In this document: positions 55,181-64,000 of the stretch, piece after piece | How positions within the stretch are numbered: the stretch's first letter is position 1 | Layout of the letters: every line of letters begins with the position of its first letter | NCBI GenBank assembly: GCA_020638695.1 | Contig: JACKIB010000010.1 | Span: forward strand, 135,426-199,425 | Direction of reading: 5' to 3' | DNA: 64,000 nt | Source of the DNA: Planctomycetota bacterium | Lineage (GTDB): Bacteria; Planctomycetota; UBA1135; UBA2386 | Notes under the pieces: model-generated | Databases searched by the model: none | Seen by the model: the letters and a program-made list of their open reading frames with translations, nothing else | Told to the model about the DNA's origin: nothing | Translations under genes and position numbers: made by a program

Positions 55181-55615
55181 ATGAAGAAAGCTACGAGTGG
55201 AGTGGCCGACCTATCGGCCCAGCTTCTGCAGGCAGCCGGCCGGCTGACTCATGTCCAATCCGACCTCCTCAAGCAGTTCGGACTGACACGCACACAGTAC
55301 GACGCGCTCCGCGCCGTCCACCTGGGGGATCCCCAGGGCTCGCCGGTACTGGATGTCGGGAGCCGAATGACGACCCGGGTTCCCGACATCACTCGGCTCG
55401 CCGACCGACTGGAGCGGGATGGCTTCGTGCAGCGCACCCAGTCGAAGGACGATCGACGGGTGGTGCACATCCGACTCAAGAAGAAGGCGGTGACCCTGCT
55501 GGGGAAGATAGACCGGCCGCTGGCCGCGGCGACCAAGAAGCTGCTGGGTGCGCTCAGCAGCAAGGAGCAGAAAGTGCTCGGCGACCTGCTCCAGCGCCTC
55601 GCCGCTGCGGAGTGA
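55181..55615 (+). CDS. MarR-family transcriptional regulator
   Basis: 144 residues from ATG 55181. Winged helix-turn-helix of the MarR type: QFGLTRTQYDALRAVHLG, DVGSRMTTRVPDITRLADRL (recognition helix), ERDGFVQRTQSKDDRRVVHI (wing with the DxRxxxI signature) and a C-terminal dimer helix. No obvious ligand clue. It is preceded by 150 bp containing a run of C residues and converges with the epimerase gene. Probably acts on its own promoter and a neighbour. Confidence 0.9.
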   Translation: MKKATSGVADLSAQLLQAAGRLTHVQSDLLKQFGLTRTQYDALRAVHLGDPQGSPVLDVGSRMTTRVPDITRLADRLERDGFVQRTQSKDDRRVVHIRLKKKAVTLLGKIDRPLAAATKKLLGALSSKEQKVLGDLLQRLAAAE

Positions 55616-55655
55616 CGTGACCCGCCGGCCGCGCCGCTGACGGCGCCGCGTTGGC

Positions 55656-56567
55656 TCACACCGCGCTACCGACCATCCCGCGCAGCCCGTCCGCGAGCGA
55701 GACGCGCGGCTGCCATCCCAGCCAGCGCTGCGCTGCGCGGATGTCCGCCCGCGAGTGCAGTACCTCTCCCGTCCGGGCCGCGGCGAACTGTGGCTCGACC
55801 CGTTCTCCGGCGATCTCGCCGAGCACGCGGACCAGATCCAGCAGGCTGACGGCGACACCGCTCCCCAAGTTGATCGGGCCGGGCGGCGTGGCATCGACCT
55901 GGCTCGCTGCCAACAGCCCGCGCACGACGTCGGAGACGTGGATGAAGTCCCGCGTCTGCGAGCCGTCACCGAAGATCGTGATGCCGCTGCCCGCCTGTAG
56001 GCGCTGGATGAACTTCGGGATCACCGCCGCGTACTCGCCGTCCGGATCCTGGCCCGGGCCGAACACGTTGAACAGCCGAACGCTGACCGCACGCATCCCG
56101 TAGCTACGCGCCGCGGACATCATGTAGGCCTCGCCAGCCAGCTTCGATGCGGCGTACGGCGACATCGGGTCGATCGCCATTGTCTCGACGCAGGGTGGCT
56201 CTCCACCGCCGTACACCGCGCAGCTCGAGGTGAACACGCACGACCGGACGCTCGCGCGGCGTGCCGCGTCGAGGATGCTGATCGTGCCCATGTCGTTGGC
56301 GTGCCCGGTGGCCATCGGGTTCGACATGCTGGCTACCACGCTCGGGTTGGCGGCCAGGTGGAACACCGTCTCGACACCCTCGACGGCTCGCGCGGCGATC
56401 GCCGGGTCCGCCACATCACCCTCGACCAGTGCGACTTCGAGCCCGGCCAGTCGCTCGCGCTTGCCGCTGCTGAAATCGTCGAGAACGACGACTTCGCCGC
56501 GCTTCAAGAGCTCGGGGATCAGGTGCGAGGCGATGAATCCGGCGCCGCCGGTGACGAGACTCCTCAT
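55656..56567 (-). CDS. NAD-dependent sugar epimerase/dehydratase (extended SDR)
   Basis: 303 residues. Rossmann motif VTGGAGFIASHL, DDFSSGKRERL, VFHLAANPSVVASM, the catalytic FTSSCAVYG and YAASK (Tyr-x3-Lys), and RLFNVFGPGQDPDGEYAAVI. This is the UDP-glucose 4-epimerase-like/NDP-sugar SDR family; the precise substrate cannot be read from sequence. Likely makes an activated sugar for surface polysaccharide. It is divergent from a second SDR gene at 56802, with 234 bp between. Confidence 0.9.
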   Translation of the reverse strand: MRSLVTGGAGFIASHLIPELLKRGEVVVLDDFSSGKRERLAGLEVALVEGDVADPAIAARAVEGVETVFHLAANPSVVASMSNPMATGHANDMGTISILDAARRASVRSCVFTSSCAVYGGGEPPCVETMAIDPMSPYAASKLAGEAYMMSAARSYGMRAVSVRLFNVFGPGQDPDGEYAAVIPKFIQRLQAGSGITIFGDGSQTRDFIHVSDVVRGLLAASQVDATPPGPINLGSGVAVSLLDLVRVLGEIAGERVEPQFAAARTGEVLHSRADIRAAQRWLGWQPRVSLADGLRGMVGSAV

Positions 56568-56801
56568 GGATTGCAGGCTGTTGTGGGGCGGTTCGCGAAT
56601 GGCATGGGACCCGCGCCGGGGCGCGGAGTGTGCCCGGTGTTGCCCGGTGGCTCAACCTCCGGGACGGCTGGTCCGGCACACCGGGTAGATCGGCCCGCCA
56701 GCGCGTCGCGCCGAAGCTCGGATCGTGATCGTCGGGCGGTTCGGGGCGCTTTCGCGGGAAGGAACGTGGCACTTCCCGGATCTCATGGCGACGATCGAAA
56801 C

Positions 56802-57833
56802 ATGCAGCACGTGCTCATCACTGGGGGCGCCGGATTCATCGGCTCACACCTGGCCGACGCGCTGGTGCAGCAGGGCCACAGCGTCGATGTCATCGACGAT
56901 CTGTCGACCGGTTCGCTGGACAACATCCGCCACCTGCTCGGACGGCCCGGGTTTCGTTTCTGGCACGACACGCTGCGGCACCGCGCCGTCACCGAGCGCT
57001 GCATCGCCCGCGCCGATGTGGTGTTCCACCTCGCCGCCGCGGTCGGGGTCCACCTGATCGTCGAGCAACCTGTTCGAACGATCGAAACCAACGTCGCCTG
57101 CACCGAGTTGGTGTTGGAGCTGTGTGCGCGCGACCAGACCCCGGTTCTGCTGGCCTCGACTTCGGAGGTGTACGGCAAGTCGGAACGCCGGGTGTTTCGC
57201 GAGGACGACGACCTGGTGCTCGGTCCGACGTCTCGATCGCGCTGGTGCTACGCCAGTTCGAAGATCATCGACGAGTTCCTGGCGAAGGCCTACTACGTCG
57301 AGCGGGGCCTCCCGGCGGTCGTCGCTCGGTTGTTCAACACCATCGGCCCGCGGCAGACCGGCCGCTATGGGATGGTGGTGCCGCGGTTCGTCGACCAAGC
57401 GCTGCGCAATGCGCCGATCACGGTCTACGGTGACGGTCTGCAGAGCCGCTCGTTCACCTGGGTGGGCGACGTGGTCGGCGCGCTGGTGTCGCTGATGCAG
57501 AAGCCGAGCGCCATGGGTGAGGTGTTCAACATCGGCCACTCGCGCACCATCACCATCCTCGCGCTCGCCGAGCGCGTGCGCAGACTCTGCGGGTCGGCTT
57601 CACCGATCCGGTTGGTGCCGTACACCGATGCGCTCGGGCACGGCTTCGAGGACATGCGCTGGCGGCTGCCGGATCTGAGCAAGGTCGAACGGTTGATCGG
57701 CTACCGGCCGTCCCGCGATCTGGATGCGATGCTGGTCGAGATCATCGACAGCCGCCGCGGCTTGATTGGTCGGGGCGCAGCGGTCGAGGTCGAGGCGACC
57801 GGGCCCGCGCGTCGACCGCACGGATCAGCGTGA
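56802..57833 (+). CDS. NAD-dependent epimerase/decarboxylase (UXS/GalE-like SDR)
   Basis: 343 residues from ATG 56802. LITGGAGFIGSHLADALVQQ, DDLSTGSLDNIRHLLG, VFHLAAAVGVHLIVEQP, STSEVYGKSERRVF with active-site Ser/Thr, and CYASSKIIDEFLAKAYY (YxxxK). RLFNTIGPRQTGRYGMVVPR and FTWVGDVV match the UDP-glucuronate decarboxylase/dTDP-glucose dehydratase-like branch. The basic C-terminal tail after RRGLIG is variable. Together with the neighbouring epimerase, methyltransferase and glycosyltransferase it suggests nucleotide-sugar synthesis for surface glycans. Confidence 0.9.
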   Translation: MQHVLITGGAGFIGSHLADALVQQGHSVDVIDDLSTGSLDNIRHLLGRPGFRFWHDTLRHRAVTERCIARADVVFHLAAAVGVHLIVEQPVRTIETNVACTELVLELCARDQTPVLLASTSEVYGKSERRVFREDDDLVLGPTSRSRWCYASSKIIDEFLAKAYYVERGLPAVVARLFNTIGPRQTGRYGMVVPRFVDQALRNAPITVYGDGLQSRSFTWVGDVVGALVSLMQKPSAMGEVFNIGHSRTITILALAERVRRLCGSASPIRLVPYTDALGHGFEDMRWRLPDLSKVERLIGYRPSRDLDAMLVEIIDSRRGLIGRGAAVEVEATGPARRPHGSA

Positions 57834-57912
57834 CACCCGCCCGCGCTGCCGAGCAACCGCCACTCCCTGCGGCGGGGCGCACCCGAGTCGGGTCGTCCGC
57901 GGGTGGCTTGGT

Positions 57913-59040
57913 TCAGGACGCCTGCATTCCGCCGAGGCGACCGCGGGCCGCTTCGGCTGCCAGAGCTTGCAGCTGCCCCTGTCGCGCATCGAGCGCCGGC
58001 TGGATCGAGTCGGTCGGCAGCGCCAGCTGATCGAAGATCGCGTACAGCCGGTACAGCCAGTCGTGGTGGGTCAGGCAGTGAGTGACGCTATCGCGACGAA
58101 TCCGCTCCAGGCGGTCGCGCTGTGCCAGCAGGTCGCGGATGAACGGGACCAATTCGTCCGCGGCGTCCGGCATCTCGATGACGGCGTCGTCCCACGGGAA
58201 GATCTCGTCGAACGACGGGGCGCGGGCCGCGTGCCCGATCAGGGCCGCGCCGGCCGCAGCGCCCTCGAAGTAGCGGAAGCCGATCTCCGACTGCTTGCCG
58301 ACCACTTCGGGCTCGTTGAACTTCGCCGGCTGGACGCCGAACAGCGCCGTGTGCTTGATCAGCCGGCTGCGCAGCACGCGGTGCTCGCGTGGCTCGGTGA
58401 CGTTCTCCGCCCAGGTCGAGTTGAACATGTAGAACAGTCCGTTGCGCTCCGCCTCGGTCTGTAGCGCATGGTGGTGCGCCGGTGCGATTCGTCCCATCCA
58501 GTAGACGTCGATCACCGGCCGCGGCGGCCGCGGAAACGGACAGAACTGCACTGCGTCGATGCCGAGCGGCAGGTGCATCACCGCGGCCCGGTTCATCTGC
58601 TTGCGCAGGTATTCCACCGAGCCCTCGAAGTTGAGGATCACCAGGTCGAACCGGTCGAGAATGCGCAGCAGTTCGACCGGGTGTGGGCCCTTGGCGAACA
58701 GTTCCTTGATCCAGCACACCGCAAAGCGACTGTTGCTGCGCCAGTTCGGCACGCCGTTCAGCACGTGCAGGTCGTCCAGCATCTGGCAGTTCATCACGAA
58801 CAGGTCCTGATCCGGCGCGACGCGGTCCGACACGAACTTCGGCATCTTGCGCCGCTCGAAACCGACGGTGCGGAACAGGCCGTCCATGAACGCCGGGACG
58901 GCGCCCAACGCGGTCGGGATCGCCGACAGGTCGAGCAGGGTCGCGCCCGCCACGTCGACCAGCACGTTCTCGAACTCGTAGTCGTAGCAGCGGCTCGGGT
59001 GCAGCGTCAGGCCGCGGACGGAGGTGACGGTGATCTTCAT
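57913..59040 (-). CDS. Glycosyltransferase, CgeB-like family
   Basis: 375 residues from ATG 59040. N-terminal half reads as a Rossmann-like domain with FELVILNFEGSVEYLRK-type sequence (LDRFDLVILNFEGSVEYLRK region) and HLPLGIDAVQFCPF. The second half has a GT1-like nucleotide-sugar site: IDVYWMGRIAP, FNEPEVVGKQSEIGFRYFEG, AAAGAALIGHAARAPSFDEI (the E(x)7E-like loop of GT-B enzymes) and a C-terminal helix. Soluble, no signal peptide. Convergent with the SDR gene at 56802. Confidence 0.8.
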   Translation of the reverse strand: MKITVTSVRGLTLHPSRCYDYEFENVLVDVAGATLLDLSAIPTALGAVPAFMDGLFRTVGFERRKMPKFVSDRVAPDQDLFVMNCQMLDDLHVLNGVPNWRSNSRFAVCWIKELFAKGPHPVELLRILDRFDLVILNFEGSVEYLRKQMNRAAVMHLPLGIDAVQFCPFPRPPRPVIDVYWMGRIAPAHHHALQTEAERNGLFYMFNSTWAENVTEPREHRVLRSRLIKHTALFGVQPAKFNEPEVVGKQSEIGFRYFEGAAAGAALIGHAARAPSFDEIFPWDDAVIEMPDAADELVPFIRDLLAQRDRLERIRRDSVTHCLTHHDWLYRLYAIFDQLALPTDSIQPALDARQGQLQALAAEAARGRLGGMQAS

Positions 59041-59666
59041 GAGCGCACGGGGCCCATGCTCCGAGGCGTCGAACGGGATGGCAAGTGGGCAAGCGCGGCG
59101 GCCCGCCCGCGCCTGCATCGGCCAGGCCGGACTGCCTGGCCGCGCCCCACTCCCTGCCACCGATGCGATGGGGGCGTCGAACGTGGGGTCGCTCACAAAA
59201 AAACCGCGTGCCCACGCGCATCGGTGAGTAGGCGTGCCGACTCGACCTCGGACGACTGTCCACATCGTTGCGCACATCGACTCCACCGGTGTGCAAGAAC
59301 CCCCGCTGGACAGGCGGCAGTCCGCAGCGTTTCTTGCGCGGGTCCCAACGAGGCGCAGTGCACGCGAGCACCGCGCCGTGCGTGGCTGGCAGGTGGTCGG
59401 TGGCCGGGCGGTCCACGATCCACTTGCCAGCCTCCACCCCTGGAGGCCACTGAAGGGCGATTCAGGGGGTGCGTGGATTCCGGCAGAGGTCGACGCCCGA
59501 AGTCGCAACCGAATTGGTGGATTCGGCGAGGCTTTCGGGGGGTGCCGGGTGCTGGAAGGCGCTTCGGACACACCCCACTAGGTCGTGTCCGACTCGACGA
59601 GTTCGGCGCGCGGCCCAACAGGAAACGCCTGTCACGCCGCGACAACCGGGGGATAGCCTGTGCCGC
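59041..59666. other. 626-bp intergenic region with small hairpins
   Basis: No convincing gene on either strand. A hairpin TCGGACAC...GTGTCCGA (59564-59571 with 59585-59592) and a weaker CCGAAT...ATTCGG lie in the right part, within 100 bp of the oxidase gene. One run of seven A at about 59199. I see no promoter consensus that I would defend. Confidence 0.4.
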
Positions 59667-60878
59667 GTGCAGGCAGACCTGGTGGTGATCGGCGGTGGGA
59701 TCGTCGGGTTGGCGACCGGCTGGCAGGCGCAGCGGCGCCGACTGGGGCTCGGGGTCACGGTCCTCGAAAAGGAGCCGGCACTCGGGCAACACCAGACCGG
59801 CCGCAACTCCGGCGTGATCCACACCGGGGTCTACTACCGCCCGGGTTCGTTGAAGGCCAAGAACTGCACCGAGGGCCGCACCGCGCTGATCGAGTTCTGC
59901 CGCGAGCATCGCATCGCCCACGAGATCTGCGGCAAGGTGATCGTTGCGGTGGACGACCGCGAACGACCACGGCTGCACGACCTGCACGAGCGGGCCCAGG
60001 CCAACGGCGTGCCGTGCGACAGGATCGGGCCGGAGCGGTTGGCCGAGATCGAGCCGAGTGCGTCCGGGGTCGAGGCTCTGTGGGTCCCGGGCGCGGGGAT
60101 CGTCGACTACGCCGCGGTGGTCCGCACCCTCGCCGAGGCGATCACCTCGGCTGGGGGGGAGATCCGCACCTCGACCAAGGTGATCGGCCTGCAGGAAGAA
60201 GCGGGCCGCGTGGTCGTGCGCACCGACCGCGGCGAACTGACCGCCGACCGGGTGGTGAACTGCGCCGGGGTGCACTCGGATCGCGTCGCCAAGCTCGCTG
60301 GCGCGCGCCCGCCGGCGCGGATCGTGCCGTTTCGCGGCGAGTACTTCGCGCTGGTGGAGGGTGCGCCACGCTTGTGCCGCAACCTGATCTATCCGGTGCC
60401 CGACCCGGCCTTCCCGTTCCTCGGGGTGCACTTCACGCGCCGCATCGACGGCACCGTCGACGCCGGCCCCAACGCGGTGTTGGCATTCGGGCGGGAGGGT
60501 TATGCGAAGCTGCAGATCGACCTGCGCGACCTCGCCTCGACCCTGACCTATCCGGGGTTCCTGCGTCTGGCGCTGCGCTACTGGCGCACCGGCGCGGGTG
60601 AGATGTGGCGTTCGGTGCACAAGGGCGCGTTCGTGCGGGCGCTGCGGCGCCTCGTTCCGGCGCTCCAACCCGAACACCTCGCGCCGGCGCCGTCCGGGAT
60701 CCGCGCGCAGGCGATCCGCCCCGACGGCGGGCTGGTCGACGACTTCCTGATCGAGCAATCGCCGCGCATCCTGCACGTCTGCAACGCTCCGTCGCCCGCT
60801 GCCACCGCGTCGCTGAAGATCGGCGAGACGCTCGCCCAGCGTCTGTGGGAGCCGGCCCCGGGCCGCGCCGGGCCGTGA
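59667..60878 (+). CDS. lhgO: L-2-hydroxyglutarate oxidase (LhgO-type FAD enzyme)
   Basis: 403 residues from a GTG at 59667, just before the FAD-binding GxGxxG motif DLVVIGGGIVGLATGWQAQR. Family signatures are HQTGRNSGVIHTGVYYRPGS, LKAKNCTEGR, GVEALWVPGAGIVDYAAVVR, VNCAGVHSDRVAKLAG, PFRGEYFAL, and YPVPDPAFPFLGVHFTRRID, then PNAVLAFGREGY, all typical of LhgO/L2HGDH. It oxidises L-2-hydroxyglutarate to 2-oxoglutarate and passes electrons to the quinone pool, or reduces O2. It stands alone upstream of a membrane protein gene. Confidence 0.93.
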   Translation: MQADLVVIGGGIVGLATGWQAQRRRLGLGVTVLEKEPALGQHQTGRNSGVIHTGVYYRPGSLKAKNCTEGRTALIEFCREHRIAHEICGKVIVAVDDRERPRLHDLHERAQANGVPCDRIGPERLAEIEPSASGVEALWVPGAGIVDYAAVVRTLAEAITSAGGEIRTSTKVIGLQEEAGRVVVRTDRGELTADRVVNCAGVHSDRVAKLAGARPPARIVPFRGEYFALVEGAPRLCRNLIYPVPDPAFPFLGVHFTRRIDGTVDAGPNAVLAFGREGYAKLQIDLRDLASTLTYPGFLRLALRYWRTGAGEMWRSVHKGAFVRALRRLVPALQPEHLAPAPSGIRAQAIRPDGGLVDDFLIEQSPRILHVCNAPSPAATASLKIGETLAQRLWEPAPGRAGP

Positions 60879-60936
60879 ATCCTCTGGGCGAATCCCGACC
60901 CCGGGGCGGCCTGGCCGATAGGCTGACCAGGACGCG

Positions 60937-63519
60937 ATGAACAAGCTCGCCGTGGCTCTGCTGCTGTGCGCGTGCGCTTGCGCGGCAGCGTGGTTCTGGT
61001 GGTACCCCACCGCGCCGGGGATCCCGACCCCGGACGGCGACCCGGTGACCACCGGCGGTGGTGCCGTCCCGCGCCACTCCGATGGCGCAGCGGGAGCGCA
61101 GACCGATCCGACGCGGCGGGGCGACACCGAGCCCGAGCACCGCACGACGTCCGCGGTGCGGTGCGCGGTGCGTGGCCGCCTGCTCGACGAGCGCGGCGGT
61201 CCGCTGGTCGGGTGTCGGGTCGAGGCACGCGCGCGGCCGCGCAGGGTCGCACCGATGCCTGCCGCGGAACTCGTCGAGCTCGCGGCGGTGGTCGAGAGTG
61301 CGGCGGACGGTCGGTTCGCCCTCGAACTGCCGGTGCAGCCCGGGGACGACGTCGTCCTGACGACCCGACGGGACGGCTGTGCCGACTTGCACGGCGCGTT
61401 CCCGTGGCGAGGAAGTGCGATCGAGACGGGTGACGTCCGGGTTCCGGCCGGCGTGCGGCTCATCGGTCGGGTGGTCGACGAGCGTGGCACCGTGCAGCCG
61501 GGCGTCGACCTGCGCTTCTACCGGCAGCTGGTCGGTCGCGCGGGTCCCCTCGCGCCGAAGTCGTTCGTGCGTGCCACCAGCGACGCCAACGGGGTCCTCC
61601 CACTCGATGGGCACTTGGCCTGCGATACGTGGACGGTGCACGTGGCTGGCAGCGCCAAGCTGCTCGCTCCGTCGCCCGCGCTGGTGTTGCAGCCGGACGC
61701 TGTCGCGCAGCAAGTCGATTTCGTGGTCCGGCCGGCCGATCCGAGCGAGTTGATCCTCGGCCGAGTGGTCGACGATCGGGAACGCGGGGTAGCGGGTGCG
61801 GTGGTCGAGGCTGACGACGCCACTGCGTGGCCGAGCGGCACCGCGATCAGTGCCGCCGACGGGTCATTCGAACTCCGCTGCCGGCGGCCACCGGGCAAGC
61901 CGGTGCACCTGCAGGTGAAGCGCGTCGCCGGTTTCGAACTTCTGCATACTCCGGAGACCTATGCGTGGGGGACTCGTGGGGTGGTGCTGGCGTTGCGCCG
62001 CGCCGGGAACGTTCGGCTCGAGGTCGTCGATGCCGAGAATCGGCGTCCGGTCGAGGCGTTCCGGGTGGTGTGGTTCCAACGGCACGGCAACGCGCTCGGC
62101 GCGCAGCACCGGGGTGAGCCCGAGGTGCACGCCGGCGGACGGACCGAGGTGCTCGGAGTGCCGCAAGGCGAGACGACGATGGTCGTGATCCCGACCGATC
62201 CGGAGCTGGCACCCAACGAGCCGATCACTTTCGTCAAGACCGAGTCGACGCCACTCCTCGAGGTTCGGTTACCGCGTCGCGTCGAGCTGGTTGTTCGGGT
62301 GGTCCGCGGCGACGGCCAACCGGTAGGCGGCACGGCGCTGGAATTGGTGCAGCCGGGTGCCGCGAAGGTCACTCCGGCCACCCGGGTGCTCGACCCCAGC
62401 CGTGTGGCGATGCACGCGCAGCAGGGCGGCCACTCGGCACTCCTGCTCGACCGGGTGACCACCGATGCGCGCGGCGTGGCGACTTTGCGCTGGCCCGCCG
62501 GCGACAAGCCGCTCGCGCTGCGAGTGCTCGGGCCCGGCCACGTGCCGCTGGTGCGCGCACCGGTGTACCTGCGCCGTGGCGCGCCACGGCTGGAGATCGA
62601 AGTCGACACGGGAGCCACTGTGCAGGGTCGGGTCGGCCCGCTTCCGGTGCTTGCCCGCCTCGGTCTGCAGGCCGGAGGCTCGGCACTGCTCGCTCCGGCA
62701 TTGGTGTGGACCCGCGAAGCCGTCGGCGAGGCGCGGATCAGCCGCCGGGTGCGGCTCGACCCGAACGGTTCGTACCGCGTCGTCGGCCTGCCGGCGGGCA
62801 CCTGGCGGATCCGTTTCGAGTCCTCGCGCGCGGTCGGTGTGCGCACCCCCACGGCGGCTCACAAGGACCTCGGTACCCTCACCCTGGCGGCGCAGGACGC
62901 CGTGCAGATGGACTACGACGTGCGGGACCTCGAACCGGCGTCGCTGCGCGGCACCGTGATGCTGGATGGCGTCCCGGCGCGTTCCGCGGCGGTCTACTTG
63001 GTGCGCATCGCCGAGCCCGGCGCACCTGCGCCCTTGGGGGTGCGCTCCACCTTGGTGCGCACCGACCGAGACGGCGGATTCACCGCGGAGCTCGCACCGG
63101 GTCGCTACAGCCTGGGGCTCGACGCTCCGACGTCGCGCGGCGGCGCGCGCGTTCGGTTGACCTGTGCGCAGTCCATCGACGTGGCACCCGGCCAGCAGGC
63201 GTCGGGGGTGTTCGCGGTCGACATCGGGCGGTTGCGCGTGCGCGTGCGCGACCGCGACGGCCGGGCGGCAGCCAACCAGGTGTTCCGCGTCAGCCAACCG
63301 GGCAGTGGTTTCGCCGCCTCGGTACGCAGCAACAGCGATGGGCTGCTGTTGCTCGACCCCATCGCGGTGGGGCAGTACACGGTCGCGGTGCTGCGCCCGA
63401 CCACGGGGGGAGCCGGCGCGGCGCGGTGGGGCGGTGCCGGACAGGGGACCTACGTGGCGATCGGCACCGTCGAGGTGACCGCCGGCGGGGGTGTGGTGGA
63501 ATTGACGTTGCAACGTTGA
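60937..63519 (+). CDS. Exported carboxypeptidase-regulatory-like repeat protein
   Basis: 860 residues. The N-terminus has a hydrophobic helix rich in Cys (KLAVALLLCACACAAAWFWW) that acts as anchor or signal. After a Pro/Thr-rich spacer come about seven beta-sandwich units of the CarboxypepD_reg/SpaA type, recognisable by VRGRLLDERGGPLVGCRVEA, LIGRVVDERGTVQPGVDL, LILGRVVDDRERGVAGAV and DRDGGFTAELAPGRYSLGL turns. No catalytic residues are evident. Same broad architecture as the proteins from 14715 and 20038, but without the sigma domain. It lies 58 bp after the oxidase gene in the same direction. Confidence 0.82.
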   Translation: MNKLAVALLLCACACAAAWFWWYPTAPGIPTPDGDPVTTGGGAVPRHSDGAAGAQTDPTRRGDTEPEHRTTSAVRCAVRGRLLDERGGPLVGCRVEARARPRRVAPMPAAELVELAAVVESAADGRFALELPVQPGDDVVLTTRRDGCADLHGAFPWRGSAIETGDVRVPAGVRLIGRVVDERGTVQPGVDLRFYRQLVGRAGPLAPKSFVRATSDANGVLPLDGHLACDTWTVHVAGSAKLLAPSPALVLQPDAVAQQVDFVVRPADPSELILGRVVDDRERGVAGAVVEADDATAWPSGTAISAADGSFELRCRRPPGKPVHLQVKRVAGFELLHTPETYAWGTRGVVLALRRAGNVRLEVVDAENRRPVEAFRVVWFQRHGNALGAQHRGEPEVHAGGRTEVLGVPQGETTMVVIPTDPELAPNEPITFVKTESTPLLEVRLPRRVELVVRVVRGDGQPVGGTALELVQPGAAKVTPATRVLDPSRVAMHAQQGGHSALLLDRVTTDARGVATLRWPAGDKPLALRVLGPGHVPLVRAPVYLRRGAPRLEIEVDTGATVQGRVGPLPVLARLGLQAGGSALLAPALVWTREAVGEARISRRVRLDPNGSYRVVGLPAGTWRIRFESSRAVGVRTPTAAHKDLGTLTLAAQDAVQMDYDVRDLEPASLRGTVMLDGVPARSAAVYLVRIAEPGAPAPLGVRSTLVRTDRDGGFTAELAPGRYSLGLDAPTSRGGARVRLTCAQSIDVAPGQQASGVFAVDIGRLRVRVRDRDGRAAANQVFRVSQPGSGFAASVRSNSDGLLLLDPIAVGQYTVAVLRPTTGGAGAARWGGAGQGTYVAIGTVEVTAGGGVVELTLQR

Positions 63520-63570
63520 ACAGGTGAGCTGGCGCCGGTCCTACGGCTCGCTCACGGCGGAACCTGTCGA

Positions 63571-63586
63571 GCCCCTGAGCAGGGGC
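63571..63586 (+). terminator. Possible hairpin after the beta-sandwich protein gene
   Basis: GCCCCTGAGCAGGGGC folds into a 6-bp GC stem with a 4-nt loop 50 bp after the stop. There is no T-run, so intrinsic termination is doubtful. Confidence 0.3.
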
Positions 63587-63659
63587 ATCGGGTGACCCGG
63601 ATGTCGCTTGCGTCGGCTCGGGCCGCGAGCCGATAGAGGCGGTTGTGGAGGGAGGGAGG

Positions 63660-64000
63660 GTGCACGTCTCGGTCGACCCGGCGCACGAAGTGGCGTCGGT
63701 ACGGGTATCCCCGGGTGACCCCGGCGGGGTGGCCGAACTGCAGCGTGCCCTGCAACGCGCCGGCGTGCGGGCAGGCGTCGACGATGGGGCCGTGCTCGCC
63801 CTGGGCGTCGCGATGGCCGATCCCGACTACGTGGTGACCGGTGCGGTGGTCGCCCGCGGAATCCCGGTCGAGAACGGCGCGGATGGCCAGCTGGAGTGCG
63901 TGCTCGCCCCGGTTGCTCCCGGCGCGGCCAGGACTGACGGCAGCGTCGACTTGCGCGAGCGCGGCACGATCCACAACGTCGCTGCCGGGGACGCGCTCGG
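63660..64000 (+). CDS. DUF342/FapA-family protein, 5' part (cut by window edge)
   Basis: About 113 residues are visible from a GTG at 63660 preceded by a strong GGAGGGAGG; GTG 63645 is an alternative. The sequence VHVSVDPAHEVASVRVSPGD and LQRALQRAGVRAGVDDGAVL, then VVARGIPVENGADGQLE and DGSVDLRERGTIHNVAAGD, matches the N-terminal lobe of the DUF342 family (flagellar assembly protein A), which precedes a right-handed beta-helix. The frame is open to the end of the window, so the C-terminal helix region lies beyond it. Role unknown; often linked to polymer or flagellar export. Confidence 0.8.
   Translation, partial: MHVSVDPAHEVASVRVSPGDPGGVAELQRALQRAGVRAGVDDGAVLALGVAMADPDYVVTGAVVARGIPVENGADGQLECVLAPVAPGAARTDGSVDLRERGTIHNVAAGDAL

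Noticed and set aside
59193..61490. A long minus-strand frame over the oxidase and membrane-protein genes
   Set aside because: Antisense to two well supported genes, with no recognisable domain.

Overview
The window is very GC-rich and most likely comes from a Planctomycetota chromosome, probably one of the high-GC marine lineages. The support is indirect. There are ECF sigma factors next to Ser/Thr kinases fused to formylglycine-generating-enzyme-like domains, several membrane-anchored or secreted proteins made of carboxypeptidase-regulatory-like (beta-sandwich) repeats, large BNR/sortilin-like secreted beta-propellers, a DUF5685 protein and a planctomycete-type REP transposase. Another GC-rich phylum is not excluded, because there is no rRNA or marker gene in the window.

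Layout. 1-8.5 kb: a secreted protein, then an ECF sigma factor followed by two overlapping membrane Ser/Thr kinases. 8.5-24.2 kb: a secreted alpha/alpha-toroid protein, an intergenic block with palindromic repeats, a lipoprotein hydrolase, a large BNR propeller, a carboxypeptidase-regulatory-like protein, an FHA-GAF-adenylate cyclase, a second ECF sigma factor, a 1009-residue ECF sigma factor fused to a membrane segment and a beta-sandwich ectodomain, and a DUF5685 protein.

24.5-40.2 kb is the accessory region. It holds an RHS/YD-repeat polymorphic-toxin gene of about 1.85 kcodons with a heptanucleotide repeat at its start and a frameshift inside. An IS4-family element with a 9-bp target duplication separates the RHS core from its C-terminal tip. 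A companion gene overlaps the tip by 4 nt. Downstream is a debris array: a 214-bp duplication, a partial and a complete IS66 in inverted orientation, a truncated IS1380, a HEAT-repeat gene, a second RHS core fragment, a TPR gene fragment and a third RHS scrap. The layout fits a polymorphic-toxin locus with displaced tip/immunity cassettes being broken down by transposition. Base composition drops in the tip and companion genes.

40.2-44.4 kb is an aerobic benzoyl-CoA (box) cluster: boxC, boxB and a thioredoxin-like [2Fe-2S] ferredoxin gene in one overlapping operon, divergent from a BoxR/BzdR-type regulator (XRE-HTH plus shikimate-kinase-like domain). The divergent promoter carries a TGCA-N6-TGCA operator candidate. 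44.7-64 kb: a RAYT transposase with strong hairpins, class I fumarase, a histidine kinase with a periplasmic partner, a cyclophilin, a second BNR propeller, surface-sugar genes (methyltransferase, two SDR epimerases, a glycosyltransferase), a MarR regulator, an LhgO-type oxidase, another carboxypeptidase-regulatory-like protein and, cut by the right edge, the start of a DUF342/FapA gene. I see no rRNA, tRNA or CRISPR array.
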